From positions 26,238 through 90,237 of the forward strand of contig CALUXU010000007.1 in NCBI GenBank assembly GCA_944324825.1: 64,000 bases of DNA. The letters run 5' to 3'. Made by a program: the position numbers and the translations under genes. Source of the stretch: Candidatus Gastranaerophilales bacterium (GTDB lineage Bacteria > Cyanobacteriota > Vampirovibrionia > Gastranaerophilales > Gastranaerophilaceae). Under the pieces are notes generated by a model, which saw only the letters and a list, made by a program, of their open reading frames with translations, was not told the DNA's origin and ran no database searches. Below, one piece after another: positions 27,700-34,825 of the stretch; the stretch's first letter is position 1, and every line of letters begins with the position of its first letter.

Positions 27700-27738
27700 A
27701 AAACAGAGTAGTAAGTATAACAAACTACTCTGCTTTTC
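27700..27738 (-). terminator. Intrinsic terminator of pyk
   Basis: CAGAGTAGT (27704-27712) with ACTACTCTG (27724-27732), flanked by A and T runs; on the minus strand it ends in TTTTTCTT. Confidence 0.85.
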
Positions 27739-27762
27739 AAGATTATTTATCATTATGACAGT

Positions 27763-29190
27763 TTACGGATCAACAGTCATAATCTTAATGAAGTTTGTTG
27801 TCTGCCCTATAACGTAAGGAACAACACCTGTTAAAATAATCAAATCACCAGGCTTCATACCCAGTTTATCTTTTAATAACTGGTTAACTTCTTTCAATGA
27901 TTTTATAGAAATTTCTTGCTGCCAGTTGTAATTTACAGGTACAACATCGCGGCAAAGATTCATTTGACGGCATACAGTTTCGCTTTTAGCAAGTGCATAA
28001 ATCGGAACACTTGGTTTAGCCTTACTCAATAATGCCGGAGTATATCCGTTTGTTGTGAAGGTAATAATAGCCTTAATAGGTAAATTATCTAACATCGTAA
28101 CCATAGCCTGACACATTGCAAATGCTTGATGGTTATCAAATTCCTGCATTCTTCTTGAGAAATAGTTGTGTCTTAAAATACCGTTTTCTTCAAGATTTTC
28201 AGAAATACTTGTCATCATTTTTACTGCATCGACAGGATATTTACCAACTGCAGTTTCACCTGATAACATAATAGCATCAGCACCGTCAATGATAGCGTTT
28301 GCTACGTCAGAGGTTTCTGCACGTGTTGGAATAGGCTGTTCAATCATTGTTTCAAGCATTTGAGTTGCAACAATAACGATTTTATTTTTAGCATTGCTTT
28401 CTCTGATTAATTTCTTTTGAACCGCAGGAACTTTTTCTGGAGAAATTTCAATACCCAAATCACCTCTTGCGACCATCAAACCGTCAGAAAGATTGATAAT
28501 ATCATCAATATTATCTAATGCTTCCGGTTTTTCAATCTTAGCAATAATAGGGATATATCCGCCGTACATTTCCATGCAGTGTTTTGCCTTCAAAACATCT
28601 TCACCTGTTCTTACAAAAGATAAAGCAAGATAATCAACCTTCCAATCCAAAGCCAGTTTTATATACTCAATATCTTTGGGTGTAATTGCAGATAAGCTTG
28701 CAGTTCTCCCCGGAAGATTTAAACCTTTACGAGGTTTTAATAATCCGCCTCTTACGACTTTTGCCTTAACAATTGTTCCGTCGGATGTAATGACACTCAA
28801 TTCCAATTTACCGTCATCTAAATAAATGGTATCGCCTTTTTTAACATCTTTTGCGATACCTGAATAGTCAACCGGAATAGTTTCATCAACTTGTTCCAAG
28901 GAATGTTTTAATTCAACTTCTGAATCTTCAACAAGTTCGATAGGTTCCTTTAAATTACCTACTCTGATTTTTGGTCCTTGCAAATCTAATAATACAGCAG
29001 TATTAGTATTTAATTTTTTTGCAACTTTACGGACCATTTCAATATTTGCTTTATGTTCTTCCGGTGTTGAGTGAGAAGAATTTACTCTGAACATGCTTGC
29101 ACCGGATTTAATTAATTCTTCAATTGTTTCTTCATTATTAATAGACGGCCCCAACGTTGCAACAATTTTGACGCCACTTGACTTTAACAT
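27763..29190 (-). CDS. pyk: Pyruvate kinase
   Basis: Last step of glycolysis: phosphoenolpyruvate + ADP to pyruvate + ATP. Seen: KIVATLGPSI at the start, FRVNSSHST, LLDLQGPKIRVG, the active-site stretch IAKIEKPEALDNID with LMVARGDLGIEI, and VATQMLETMI-PTRAETSDVANAI. The C-terminal allosteric domain is present, without an extra PEP-utiliser domain. 475 aa from ATG 29190, preceded by GGGAGG; an in-frame upstream start is not supported. Pyruvate may feed the decarboxylase-type enzyme at 44357-46015. Confidence 0.97.
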   Translation of the reverse strand: MLKSSGVKIVATLGPSINNEETIEELIKSGASMFRVNSSHSTPEEHKANIEMVRKVAKKLNTNTAVLLDLQGPKIRVGNLKEPIELVEDSEVELKHSLEQVDETIPVDYSGIAKDVKKGDTIYLDDGKLELSVITSDGTIVKAKVVRGGLLKPRKGLNLPGRTASLSAITPKDIEYIKLALDWKVDYLALSFVRTGEDVLKAKHCMEMYGGYIPIIAKIEKPEALDNIDDIINLSDGLMVARGDLGIEISPEKVPAVQKKLIRESNAKNKIVIVATQMLETMIEQPIPTRAETSDVANAIIDGADAIMLSGETAVGKYPVDAVKMMTSISENLEENGILRHNYFSRRMQEFDNHQAFAMCQAMVTMLDNLPIKAIITFTTNGYTPALLSKAKPSVPIYALAKSETVCRQMNLCRDVVPVNYNWQQEISIKSLKEVNQLLKDKLGMKPGDLIILTGVVPYVIGQTTNFIKIMTVDP

Positions 29191-29281
29191 TTGTACCTCC
29201 CTTATTAATTGTAATATACACACTTATTCTAGCACAAGGACAGAGCAAGTCAATAAAGAATATTTATGATACATTAATTAT

Positions 29282-29620
29282 ATGAATGCAATATTACCTA
29301 TTATAATGTTAACAATTTCAAATATTTTTATGACTTTTGCATGGTATGGTCATCTCAGGCACCGCTCTGCCGCACTATGGGTCGTAATCCTTGTAAGCTG
29401 GGGGATAGCATTTTTTGAATACTGTTTTCAAGTTCCTGCAAACCGTATCGGATACCAGTATTATAATGCAGCACAGCTCAAAACCATACAGGAAGCTATT
29501 ACCCTCATTGTTTTTTCAGTTTTTTCGGTTTTATACCTAAAAGAAAGTTTTAAATGGAACTACCTTGTCGGCTTTTTATTTATTATACTTGCCGTATTTT
29601 TTATATTCAAAAAATGGTAA
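29282..29620 (+). CDS. DMT-type small membrane protein (DUF486 family)
   Basis: 112 aa with four predicted transmembrane helices. The stretch FMTFAWYGHLRH and the QVPANRIGYQ segment are typical of the DUF486/DMT-like family, small relatives of drug/metabolite transporters of unknown substrate. No Shine-Dalgarno; TATGAT at 29265-29270 places the transcript start within a few bases of ATG 29282. Monocistronic. Confidence 0.85.
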   Translation: MNAILPIIMLTISNIFMTFAWYGHLRHRSAALWVVILVSWGIAFFEYCFQVPANRIGYQYYNAAQLKTIQEAITLIVFSVFSVLYLKESFKWNYLVGFLFIILAVFFIFKKW

Positions 29621-29715
29621 TTTAATCTAAACACATGATGTATACATTTTGTAAATATGAGATTTTATAAATAGAAATATTCAATAAAAACATTAAATAC
29701 ATGCAGGGGGCAATT

Positions 29716-30195
29716 ATGACAGATATTAGTTCCGTTTCACAACAAAAACAAAACAACATTAGTTCATCAACTAAGGTTACTTTAGAATCACTTGGCGTAA
29801 ATATTTCTACTGTATCATCAGAAAGTGAGGCTAAAGCACTGATTGAAAAATTAAAAGCAGCAAAAGCGGGAAATCAAACACAAGCGGAGAAAAAAGAACA
29901 GAGCGGAGTCGCATCAGAAACAGAAACATTAGAAGATGCGAAATCACTTGCAAGCAAAATGGGGCTTGTTTTAAACAACAATACATCAGCAGATGAAGTA
30001 TTAAGACAAATATCCAACAAAATCAGAGAAATGGCTTCAAGCGATAACCCAACAGAAAGACAAATGGCACAAGCATATCAAGCACAATTATCAACTATAT
30101 CTAACAGTTATCAAGCTATTCAAGCATCTCAAAACAGCATGTATTCAGCAATGGACATGATGTCTATAAATAACAAATATTCATTAAATTTATAA
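29716..30195 (+). CDS. Hypothetical helical protein, 159 aa
   Basis: Ser/Gln/Ala-rich, soluble, mostly helical, no cysteine. Middle part EDAKSLASKMGLVLNNNTSADEVLRQISNKI, then a Gln/Ser-rich end. AGGGGG precedes ATG 29716, so the ATG 15 nt upstream is not the start. Own terminator. No family recognised; the composition resembles secreted or structural helical-bundle proteins, but no signal peptide is seen. Confidence 0.7.
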   Translation: MTDISSVSQQKQNNISSSTKVTLESLGVNISTVSSESEAKALIEKLKAAKAGNQTQAEKKEQSGVASETETLEDAKSLASKMGLVLNNNTSADEVLRQISNKIREMASSDNPTERQMAQAYQAQLSTISNSYQAIQASQNSMYSAMDMMSINNKYSLNL

Positions 30196-30211
30196 TTTAA
30201 CATTTATGGAA

Positions 30212-30250
30212 AAAGGAGGGTTATGTTGTAATGACATAGCTCTCTTTTTC
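30212..30250 (+). terminator. Intrinsic terminator
   Basis: Imperfect stem AAAGGAGGGTTATGT with ACATAGCTCTCTTTTT, then a T-rich tail, 17 nt after the stop of the 159-aa gene. Confidence 0.65.
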
Positions 30251-30353
30251 TTATTAAATAAAAAAATATAATAGGTAACAAGAATACTTAACGGAGTAAT
30301 TATTTTTTTTACAGAATAAATTTATTATGCTTTCAGGATATAAGGAGTTAAAA

Positions 30354-31622
30354 GTGGTAACTGAAAGCAAATGTTTAAACATAAAGTTTGAAAACTTTAT
30401 AAATACTGAACCGGGTGAAGATTTATTCGGTAAAACAGAACGTGTTAATCAAGTATTAACTAGCGGGATATTAACCGGTAATGAAGGGCTTGGCATGCAA
30501 TTAATGCATAAAGTTCAGCCGGAATCCGTTATTAAAGAGAAGAACGGAGAAAAACATAACGTTATAATGCTTGGTTCTAATTCTTATCTAAACCTTTCAA
30601 CAAATCCTAAAGTAATGAAGGGAGCAAGAGAAGCATTAGAAAAATTCGGATACGGAATGGGAGCAGTATCGAATTATGCAGGGATTACAGATTTACATCG
30701 TGAACTTGAACAAAGAATCGCAGATTTTTATAACGCGGAAGACTGTATTGTTTTCCCGAGCGGCTACGGAACGAATATCGGTGTCATATCTGCACTTTGC
30801 CACGAAGAAGATATCATTATAAATGATAGCGCAAATCATGCATCAATATTTGACGGCTGCAGATTATCAGGTGCGCAGATAAAAATTTACCCTCATTCAA
30901 ATATTAATTATCTGGAAAAAATTCTGTCTAAAATTCCTGAAACTACAAAAGGCAGGCTAATTATAACAGACGGTGTATTCTCGATGGACGGTGATATGGC
31001 TAAACTGGATAAAATCTTTGAATTGGCACAAAAATATCGCTGCAAGATAATGGTTGATGATGCGCATGGAGTAGGAATTGTTGGTCCTACAGGAAGAGGC
31101 ACATCAGAGCATTACGGCTTACTAGGCAAGATTGACTTAAATGTCGGAATGCTGTCCAAAGGTCCGGGCGGATTAGGCGGCTACTGTGCCGCAAGCAAAA
31201 ATATCGTTCAATACCTACGATTGTATGCAAGGACATATTTCTTCTCAACAGCACTACCGGCATCTGTCGCAGGGGGATTAAATGAAGGATTTAAACTTAT
31301 GGAGAAGGATAAAGCCGGTCGAAGAGAACTTTTAGACAAAACTGAATATTTAAAGACTAAACTTGAAAATAACGGTTTTGATATAGGTCATTCAGAAAGT
31401 GCAATTGTTCCGGTCATGATTTACAATGAAGAAATATTGTTCAAACTATATCAAGAACTAAGGAGTCAGGGCGTATACGTAAATATTGTTACATACCCAG
31501 CAGTCAGAAGAAAAGAATGCAGGTTAAGACTTTGTGCAATGAAAGAATTGAGTTACAAACAAATTGATAAATCCGTAGATATAATTACAAAAAAAGGTAA
31601 GGAATATGGAATCATCAAATAA
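30354..31622 (+). CDS. AONS-family PLP enzyme, serine palmitoyltransferase-like
   Basis: 422 aa alpha-oxoamine synthase, the family that condenses an amino acid with an acyl-CoA or acyl-ACP (serine palmitoyltransferase, BioF, Kbl). Seen: FPSGYGTNIGVISAL, NDSANHASIFDG, TDGVFSMDGDMAKL, MVDDAHGVGIVG and the PLP lysine in MLSKGPGGLGGY. The ~70-residue N-terminal extension before LGSNSYLNL is like serine palmitoyltransferase. Start GTG 30354 with AAGGAG 6 nt upstream. The following SDR overlaps by 17 nt. That pairing fits bacterial sphingolipid synthesis (condensation then reduction); biotin synthesis is less likely because no bio genes are near. Confidence 0.8.
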   Translation: MVTESKCLNIKFENFINTEPGEDLFGKTERVNQVLTSGILTGNEGLGMQLMHKVQPESVIKEKNGEKHNVIMLGSNSYLNLSTNPKVMKGAREALEKFGYGMGAVSNYAGITDLHRELEQRIADFYNAEDCIVFPSGYGTNIGVISALCHEEDIIINDSANHASIFDGCRLSGAQIKIYPHSNINYLEKILSKIPETTKGRLIITDGVFSMDGDMAKLDKIFELAQKYRCKIMVDDAHGVGIVGPTGRGTSEHYGLLGKIDLNVGMLSKGPGGLGGYCAASKNIVQYLRLYARTYFFSTALPASVAGGLNEGFKLMEKDKAGRRELLDKTEYLKTKLENNGFDIGHSESAIVPVMIYNEEILFKLYQELRSQGVYVNIVTYPAVRRKECRLRLCAMKELSYKQIDKSVDIITKKGKEYGIIK

Positions 31623-32565
31623 AAGTGTTTTAATAACAGGAGCAGGAGGATTTATCGGCTCACATATCGTAAAAAAATTCCATAAGGAGGGTTTTAATGT
31701 TATTGCAATAATACATAAAAACCTGCCTGAAGAGCTGCTAAATTTAGGGAATATTGAATTTATTTATGCAGATATAAACAAAGCAGATAGTTTTTATGAT
31801 GTTATAAAGGACTATAAACCCAGTATAATCGTTCACACCGCAGGCATTGTAAGAGATATCGGCAGAGAAAAAGAATTTGAACAATGTAATTTTGAGCCTA
31901 TAAAAACACTAACCAAAATAGATTTCGACAAACTCATTTACATATCATCAACAGATGTCTATGGTTTAAAGGATTTTTACGGGGCAGATGAGAGAACCCG
32001 ATTGGACAGACATCCTGAAAATCCGTATCAGAAATACAAAATAAAAACTGAAAAATGGATAGAAAATAATCTGCCGTACAATAAATATATTATAATACGT
32101 CCGGCAGCGGTCTGGGGAGAAAATGATAAGACCATAGAAACACGTTTTGTAAACTATTTAAAAAATTCAAAATATATAGTTCATTTCGGTAAGTGGAGAG
32201 GGAAAAATCGATGGCCGCTTGCGAACGTAAAATCCGTTGCAAATGCAGTATATAAATCCGCTATTACAGATAAATTCAACGGTGATGCAATAAATATTAT
32301 TGACAGCGATTACACAACGTTAGACGAGTATTTTAGTGAACTATGCAGAAAATATTTTCCTAATAAAACGTTCAAACGAATCTATTTACCGTTATGGTTT
32401 GGGAAACTTCTGGGGTTTATATCAACAACTGTATCAAACTGGCTGAATCTTAAATCCCCGATATTTGAGCCGACAGCATATTCTATTAAACATCTGACAA
32501 GCAACCTTGATTTTCAGGGCAAGCAATTTTCCCGACTATTACTAAGCTCATTAAACAAAGATTAG
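31606..32565 (+). CDS. NAD(P)-dependent extended SDR (epimerase/dehydratase fold)
   Basis: 319 aa. N-terminal Rossmann motif TGAGGFIGSHI, then HTAGIV, the Ser region YISSTDVYG and the catalytic pair in YQKYKIK (Y-x3-K), all as in extended short-chain dehydrogenases. Bacterial ceramide reductases belong to this fold and lie near serine palmitoyltransferase genes, so reduction of a 3-oxo sphingoid intermediate is a reasonable guess. A sugar-nucleotide epimerase is the alternative. It starts inside the previous gene (ATG 31606, GGTAAGGA upstream) and is co-translated with it. Confidence 0.82.
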   Translation: MESSNKSVLITGAGGFIGSHIVKKFHKEGFNVIAIIHKNLPEELLNLGNIEFIYADINKADSFYDVIKDYKPSIIVHTAGIVRDIGREKEFEQCNFEPIKTLTKIDFDKLIYISSTDVYGLKDFYGADERTRLDRHPENPYQKYKIKTEKWIENNLPYNKYIIIRPAAVWGENDKTIETRFVNYLKNSKYIVHFGKWRGKNRWPLANVKSVANAVYKSAITDKFNGDAINIIDSDYTTLDEYFSELCRKYFPNKTFKRIYLPLWFGKLLGFISTTVSNWLNLKSPIFEPTAYSIKHLTSNLDFQGKQFSRLLLSSLNKD

Positions 32566-32660
32566 TTTGATTTTTAGAGATTTTGTTTTATGATAATAAA
32601 GTTGAGTGCAGCAAAGCTTTATTCATTGAATTGGTGCTCATCAACGAGAGATTAAAGACA

Positions 32661-32706
32661 TTGGCACTCTGCCGACGAGAAAGATTAAGTATCTTTCGAG
32701 GAGAGG
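32661..32706 (+). repeat. 5' tRNA-flanking module, Val copy
   Basis: TTGGCACTCTGCCG, then a hairpin GAAAGATTAAGTATCTTTC and GGAGAGG. About 38 of 48 positions match the unit upstream of tRNA-Leu (GTGGCACTCTGCCG, GGAAAACAATTAAGTATTGTTTTCC, GAGAGG). It sits 25 bp before tRNA-Val. The preceding ATTGGC equals tRNA-Val positions 6-11, a short trace of the same tRNA-end capture seen at Leu. Confidence 0.75.
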
Positions 32707-32730
32707 TACAATAAAATTGAATAAGCATAA

Positions 32731-32803
32731 GGGCGATTGGCGCAGTTGGTAGCGCATCTGAACGACATTCAGAGGGTCACTGGTTCGAGTCCAGTATCGC
32801 CCA
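32731..32803 (+). tRNA. tRNA-Val (anticodon GAC) with C33
   Basis: All arms pair: acceptor GGGCGAT/ATCGCCC, D stem GCGC/GCGC, anticodon stem TCTGA/TCAGA, T arm ACTGG-TTCGAGT-CCAGT, discriminator A. The body matches bacterial tRNA-Val(GAC). The anticodon loop reads ACGACAT, so position 33, nearly always U, is C. CCA is not encoded. It could be a working variant or a decaying copy. Confidence 0.85.
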
Positions 32804-33019
32804 GTTGTTTTAATTAAGATTATAAGCTATTATTGGACGAGAACCAGTGTAAAGCGGAGCTTTACTTGGTTCGAGCGGATTTACGTACGGGGGGGGGGTG
32901 GATAAATAAGGAATAATTAATTTTACCGTTTCATTTACCCCTCCGGATAGCGAACAGATAGAACCGATAGTGGCATAGCCACGAAGGTGATACTCTGTGA
33001 GCGTGGAGTAAATCCAAGA
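32804..33019 (+). other. Non-coding spacer inside the tRNA-Val repeat unit
   Basis: Between tRNA-Val and its downstream module. Holds small inverted repeats (GTAAAGCGGAGCTTTAC near 32852; GTGGCATAGCCAC near 32970), a run of nine G at 32890-32898, and higher GC than the neighbouring genes. No coding frame with a start site. Part of the 327-bp unit bounded by the tRNA 3'-end repeats. Confidence 0.6.
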
Positions 33020-33114
33020 CAGCGAGGAGCGAGCAGAGAGCGGAGGTCTTTTGCAAAAGAATGAAATTCTTGAAGCAAAAACCGGAGACTCGTTTAACGC
33101 GAGCGACTCAAGAC
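33020..33114 (+). repeat. 3' tRNA-flanking module, Val copy
   Basis: Sister of 15595-15690 (see there). Contains a perfect 12-bp palindrome CTTTTGCAAAAG, a small hairpin AAGAAT-gaa-ATTCTT, and ends TCAAGAC, directly joined to a copy of the last 16 nt of tRNA-Val. Confidence 0.85.
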
Positions 33115-33138
33115 AGTCCAGTATCGCCCAGTTGTTTT
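33115..33138 (+). repeat. Displaced copy of tRNA-Val 3' end
   Basis: Identical over 24 bp to 32788-32811: the last 16 nt of tRNA-Val (from the T loop to the discriminator) plus GTTGTTTT. The two copies are 327 bp apart. Confidence 0.95.
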
Positions 33139-33167
33139 TGTTTACAGTTAAAGTACATTATCCCAAT

Positions 33168-33196
33168 TTGCCAGGAAGTAAAAAACATGCTATACT
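33168..33196 (+). promoter_or_regulatory. Strong sigma-70-type promoter
   Basis: TTGCCA (33168-33173), 17-nt spacer, TATACT (33191-33196). It drives the 35-codon gene that follows. Confidence 0.75.
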
Positions 33197-33218
33197 CATA
33201 GAAGTAATTAGGAGGCAC

Positions 33219-33326
33219 ATGAATAAATTATTTATAAAATTTAATCATTTTCTCTTTGAGTTTAATCCCGCCGAGGATATAAACCAGCCTCCGTGTACAT
33301 ATAGTTTAAGCGTTAGTAAATTCTAA
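33219..33326 (+). CDS. Small hypothetical protein, 35 aa
   Basis: Starts MNKLFIKFNHFLFEFN, then a Pro/Cys-containing tail. AGGAGG is 5 nt before ATG 33219, and a near-consensus promoter lies 23 nt upstream, so expression is likely. The transcript continues toward an imperfect hairpin (33328-33372, ATTAGTA...TACTAAT) before the OtsB-like gene, so it could be a leader peptide. No family recognised. Confidence 0.6.
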   Translation: MNKLFIKFNHFLFEFNPAEDINQPPCTYSLSVSKF

Positions 33327-33415
33327 TCATATTAGTAAACACCGATTTTATAAAATTTTCGGAAGTACTAATTGTAGGACTTAATTTTTATACGCTATCA
33401 GAAAAGAGGTTACTC

Positions 33416-34180
33416 ATGAAATCACTTGAAGAAATTAGAGAAAAAATAGTAAACAAAGATAAAATTCACCTGATACTTGACTATGATAACAGGATTACAC
33501 CATATATCAGAACAAGTAACTCCTATTTCTTTTCTCCGACCTTCAAAAGAATCATTGAGAATCTTGCTCGAAAAGAATTCATCACTGTCAGTATTCTGAC
33601 AGATAAAAATATAAAGAATTTTAAAACCGAATTCCCGATTGATACAACTAATGTTGATTTATACGGGGCTCTTGGTGTGGAAGTAGAAATTCAAAACAAT
33701 AAAGAAAATAAAGCAGATGACAGCTTAAAAAAAGAGCTAAAAAAGATTTATAACGCTCTTTCTAAAACATTTGCAGAAAATAAAAAACTGATTTTGGAAT
33801 ACCAGGATTGGTCTATTATAATCAATACAAAAGGATTATCCAAAGAGGATTTAAAACCTGTAAAAAAAGCAGTTAAAGATGCTCTAAATAAGAGCAAATT
33901 CAAAGAAAACCTAAAGCTGACAGAAGAAGAAAATCAACTTACACTGCATATTACAGATTTTGAACTCAACAGTTTATTAGAAAAACTAATCTCCGAATAT
34001 CAAGACTATTCTTTAATCTATATCGGAAAAGAAGAAACAACCTTCAAATTTTTGAAGAAAAAATGCGATACAATAAAAGTTATACAACCGGGAGATTCGA
34101 TGGAATCAAAAGCAGATTTGGTTGTATTCCGTTCAAAATTTGAAGAATTTCTCTCAGATACGAATAATTTGTATCTGTAA
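33416..34180 (+). CDS. OtsB-like HAD-family protein, divergent
   Basis: 254 aa laid out like trehalose-6-phosphate phosphatase: LILDYDNRITPYI matches the DYDGTLTPI motif, SILTDKNIK the S-G-R region, LYGALGVEVE the GxHG segment and LIYIGKEETTFKFL the GDDxTDE motif. Several key residues differ: G to N after the second Asp, the serine region altered, and the last motif has E-E for D-D. Activity is therefore doubtful, although the first catalytic Asp pair (DYD) is kept. No otsA is adjacent. AGAGG precedes ATG 33416. Confidence 0.65.
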   Translation: MKSLEEIREKIVNKDKIHLILDYDNRITPYIRTSNSYFFSPTFKRIIENLARKEFITVSILTDKNIKNFKTEFPIDTTNVDLYGALGVEVEIQNNKENKADDSLKKELKKIYNALSKTFAENKKLILEYQDWSIIINTKGLSKEDLKPVKKAVKDALNKSKFKENLKLTEEENQLTLHITDFELNSLLEKLISEYQDYSLIYIGKEETTFKFLKKKCDTIKVIQPGDSMESKADLVVFRSKFEEFLSDTNNLYL

Positions 34181-34261
34181 AAATAAAAAAGAGGCTCTAA
34201 AATAAGCCCCTGGTGTACAGTTTACACAGTATAATAAGTTAACGATTAAAGTATAAATATA

Positions 34262-34666
34262 TTATTTAACGGCTTTCTTCTTATCTGAGGAAAGCTTTTT
34301 CATCATATTCAAATACCTGTCACATTGCGCCTCTTTGTTATAACCGAGAAGAGTTCCAAGTATAAAATCCTGCTCAGGAGATAACTCGCTGAGTTTTTTG
34401 TGAATAAATGTTTTTACAACCTCGACACACTTCTTGGCTCCAAAGAAAACATTAATTTTATTTTTATCGACATCCTGTATGGCATAATCTATTTTTTCAT
34501 GGGTTAGACGATTCTCAATAGGTTTCCTGTAAATACTCTTTTCTGTCGTCAAAATAAGACTTCTGATTCCCTTCTTATATTCATAAATATGGTGATGAAA
34601 AACCTTTAAATCATTTGCCTGCTGGCGAATAGAATTAATAGGTATAGGTTGTTTAATATTAACCAT
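34262..34666 (-). CDS. DUF2023-like protein
   Basis: 134 aa. The segment LKVFHHHIYEYKKGIRSLILTT, with three adjacent His, is typical of the DUF2023 family as I remember it; members are often found near iron-transport genes. C-terminal helix with TLLGYNKEAQCDRYL. No signal peptide. The start ATG 34666 lies just downstream of a large inverted operator (34685-34745) that resembles the box before the DtxR-type regulator gene, so metal control is likely. Confidence 0.6.
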   Translation of the reverse strand: MVNIKQPIPINSIRQQANDLKVFHHHIYEYKKGIRSLILTTEKSIYRKPIENRLTHEKIDYAIQDVDKNKINVFFGAKKCVEVVKTFIHKKLSELSPEQDFILGTLLGYNKEAQCDRYLNMMKKLSSDKKKAVK

Positions 34667-34684
34667 AAATCTAACCTGACTCCT

Positions 34685-34745
34685 AAATGTTTGTCTAACC
34701 TAACAAATACATATTAACATATTTTGTTAGGCTTGTCAAACATTT
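34685..34745. promoter_or_regulatory. Divergent operator, two metalloregulator-like boxes
   Basis: A ~25-bp imperfect inverted repeat. It holds GTTTGTCTAACCTAAC (34689-34704; complement GTTAGGTTAGACAAAC) and GTTAGGCTTGTCAAAC (34726-34741). A TTGTTA-18-TATAAT promoter (34724-34753) for the TolC gene overlaps the right box. It lies between the divergent DUF2023-like and TolC genes. The right box resembles GTTAGCCTTGCATAAC before the DtxR-type gene. Confidence 0.6.
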
Positions 34746-34825
34746 TTTATAATTCAAAAATACTTCTTGAAATAAAAAATACCCTTGTGTTATGATAATA
34801 ACACAAGGAGGATTTTACACTAAGT

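Noticed and set aside
33051..33326. Longer open frame containing the 35-aa gene
   Set aside because: The upstream part is the tRNA-flanking module and has no start signal; only the last 35 codons have promoter and ribosome-binding site.
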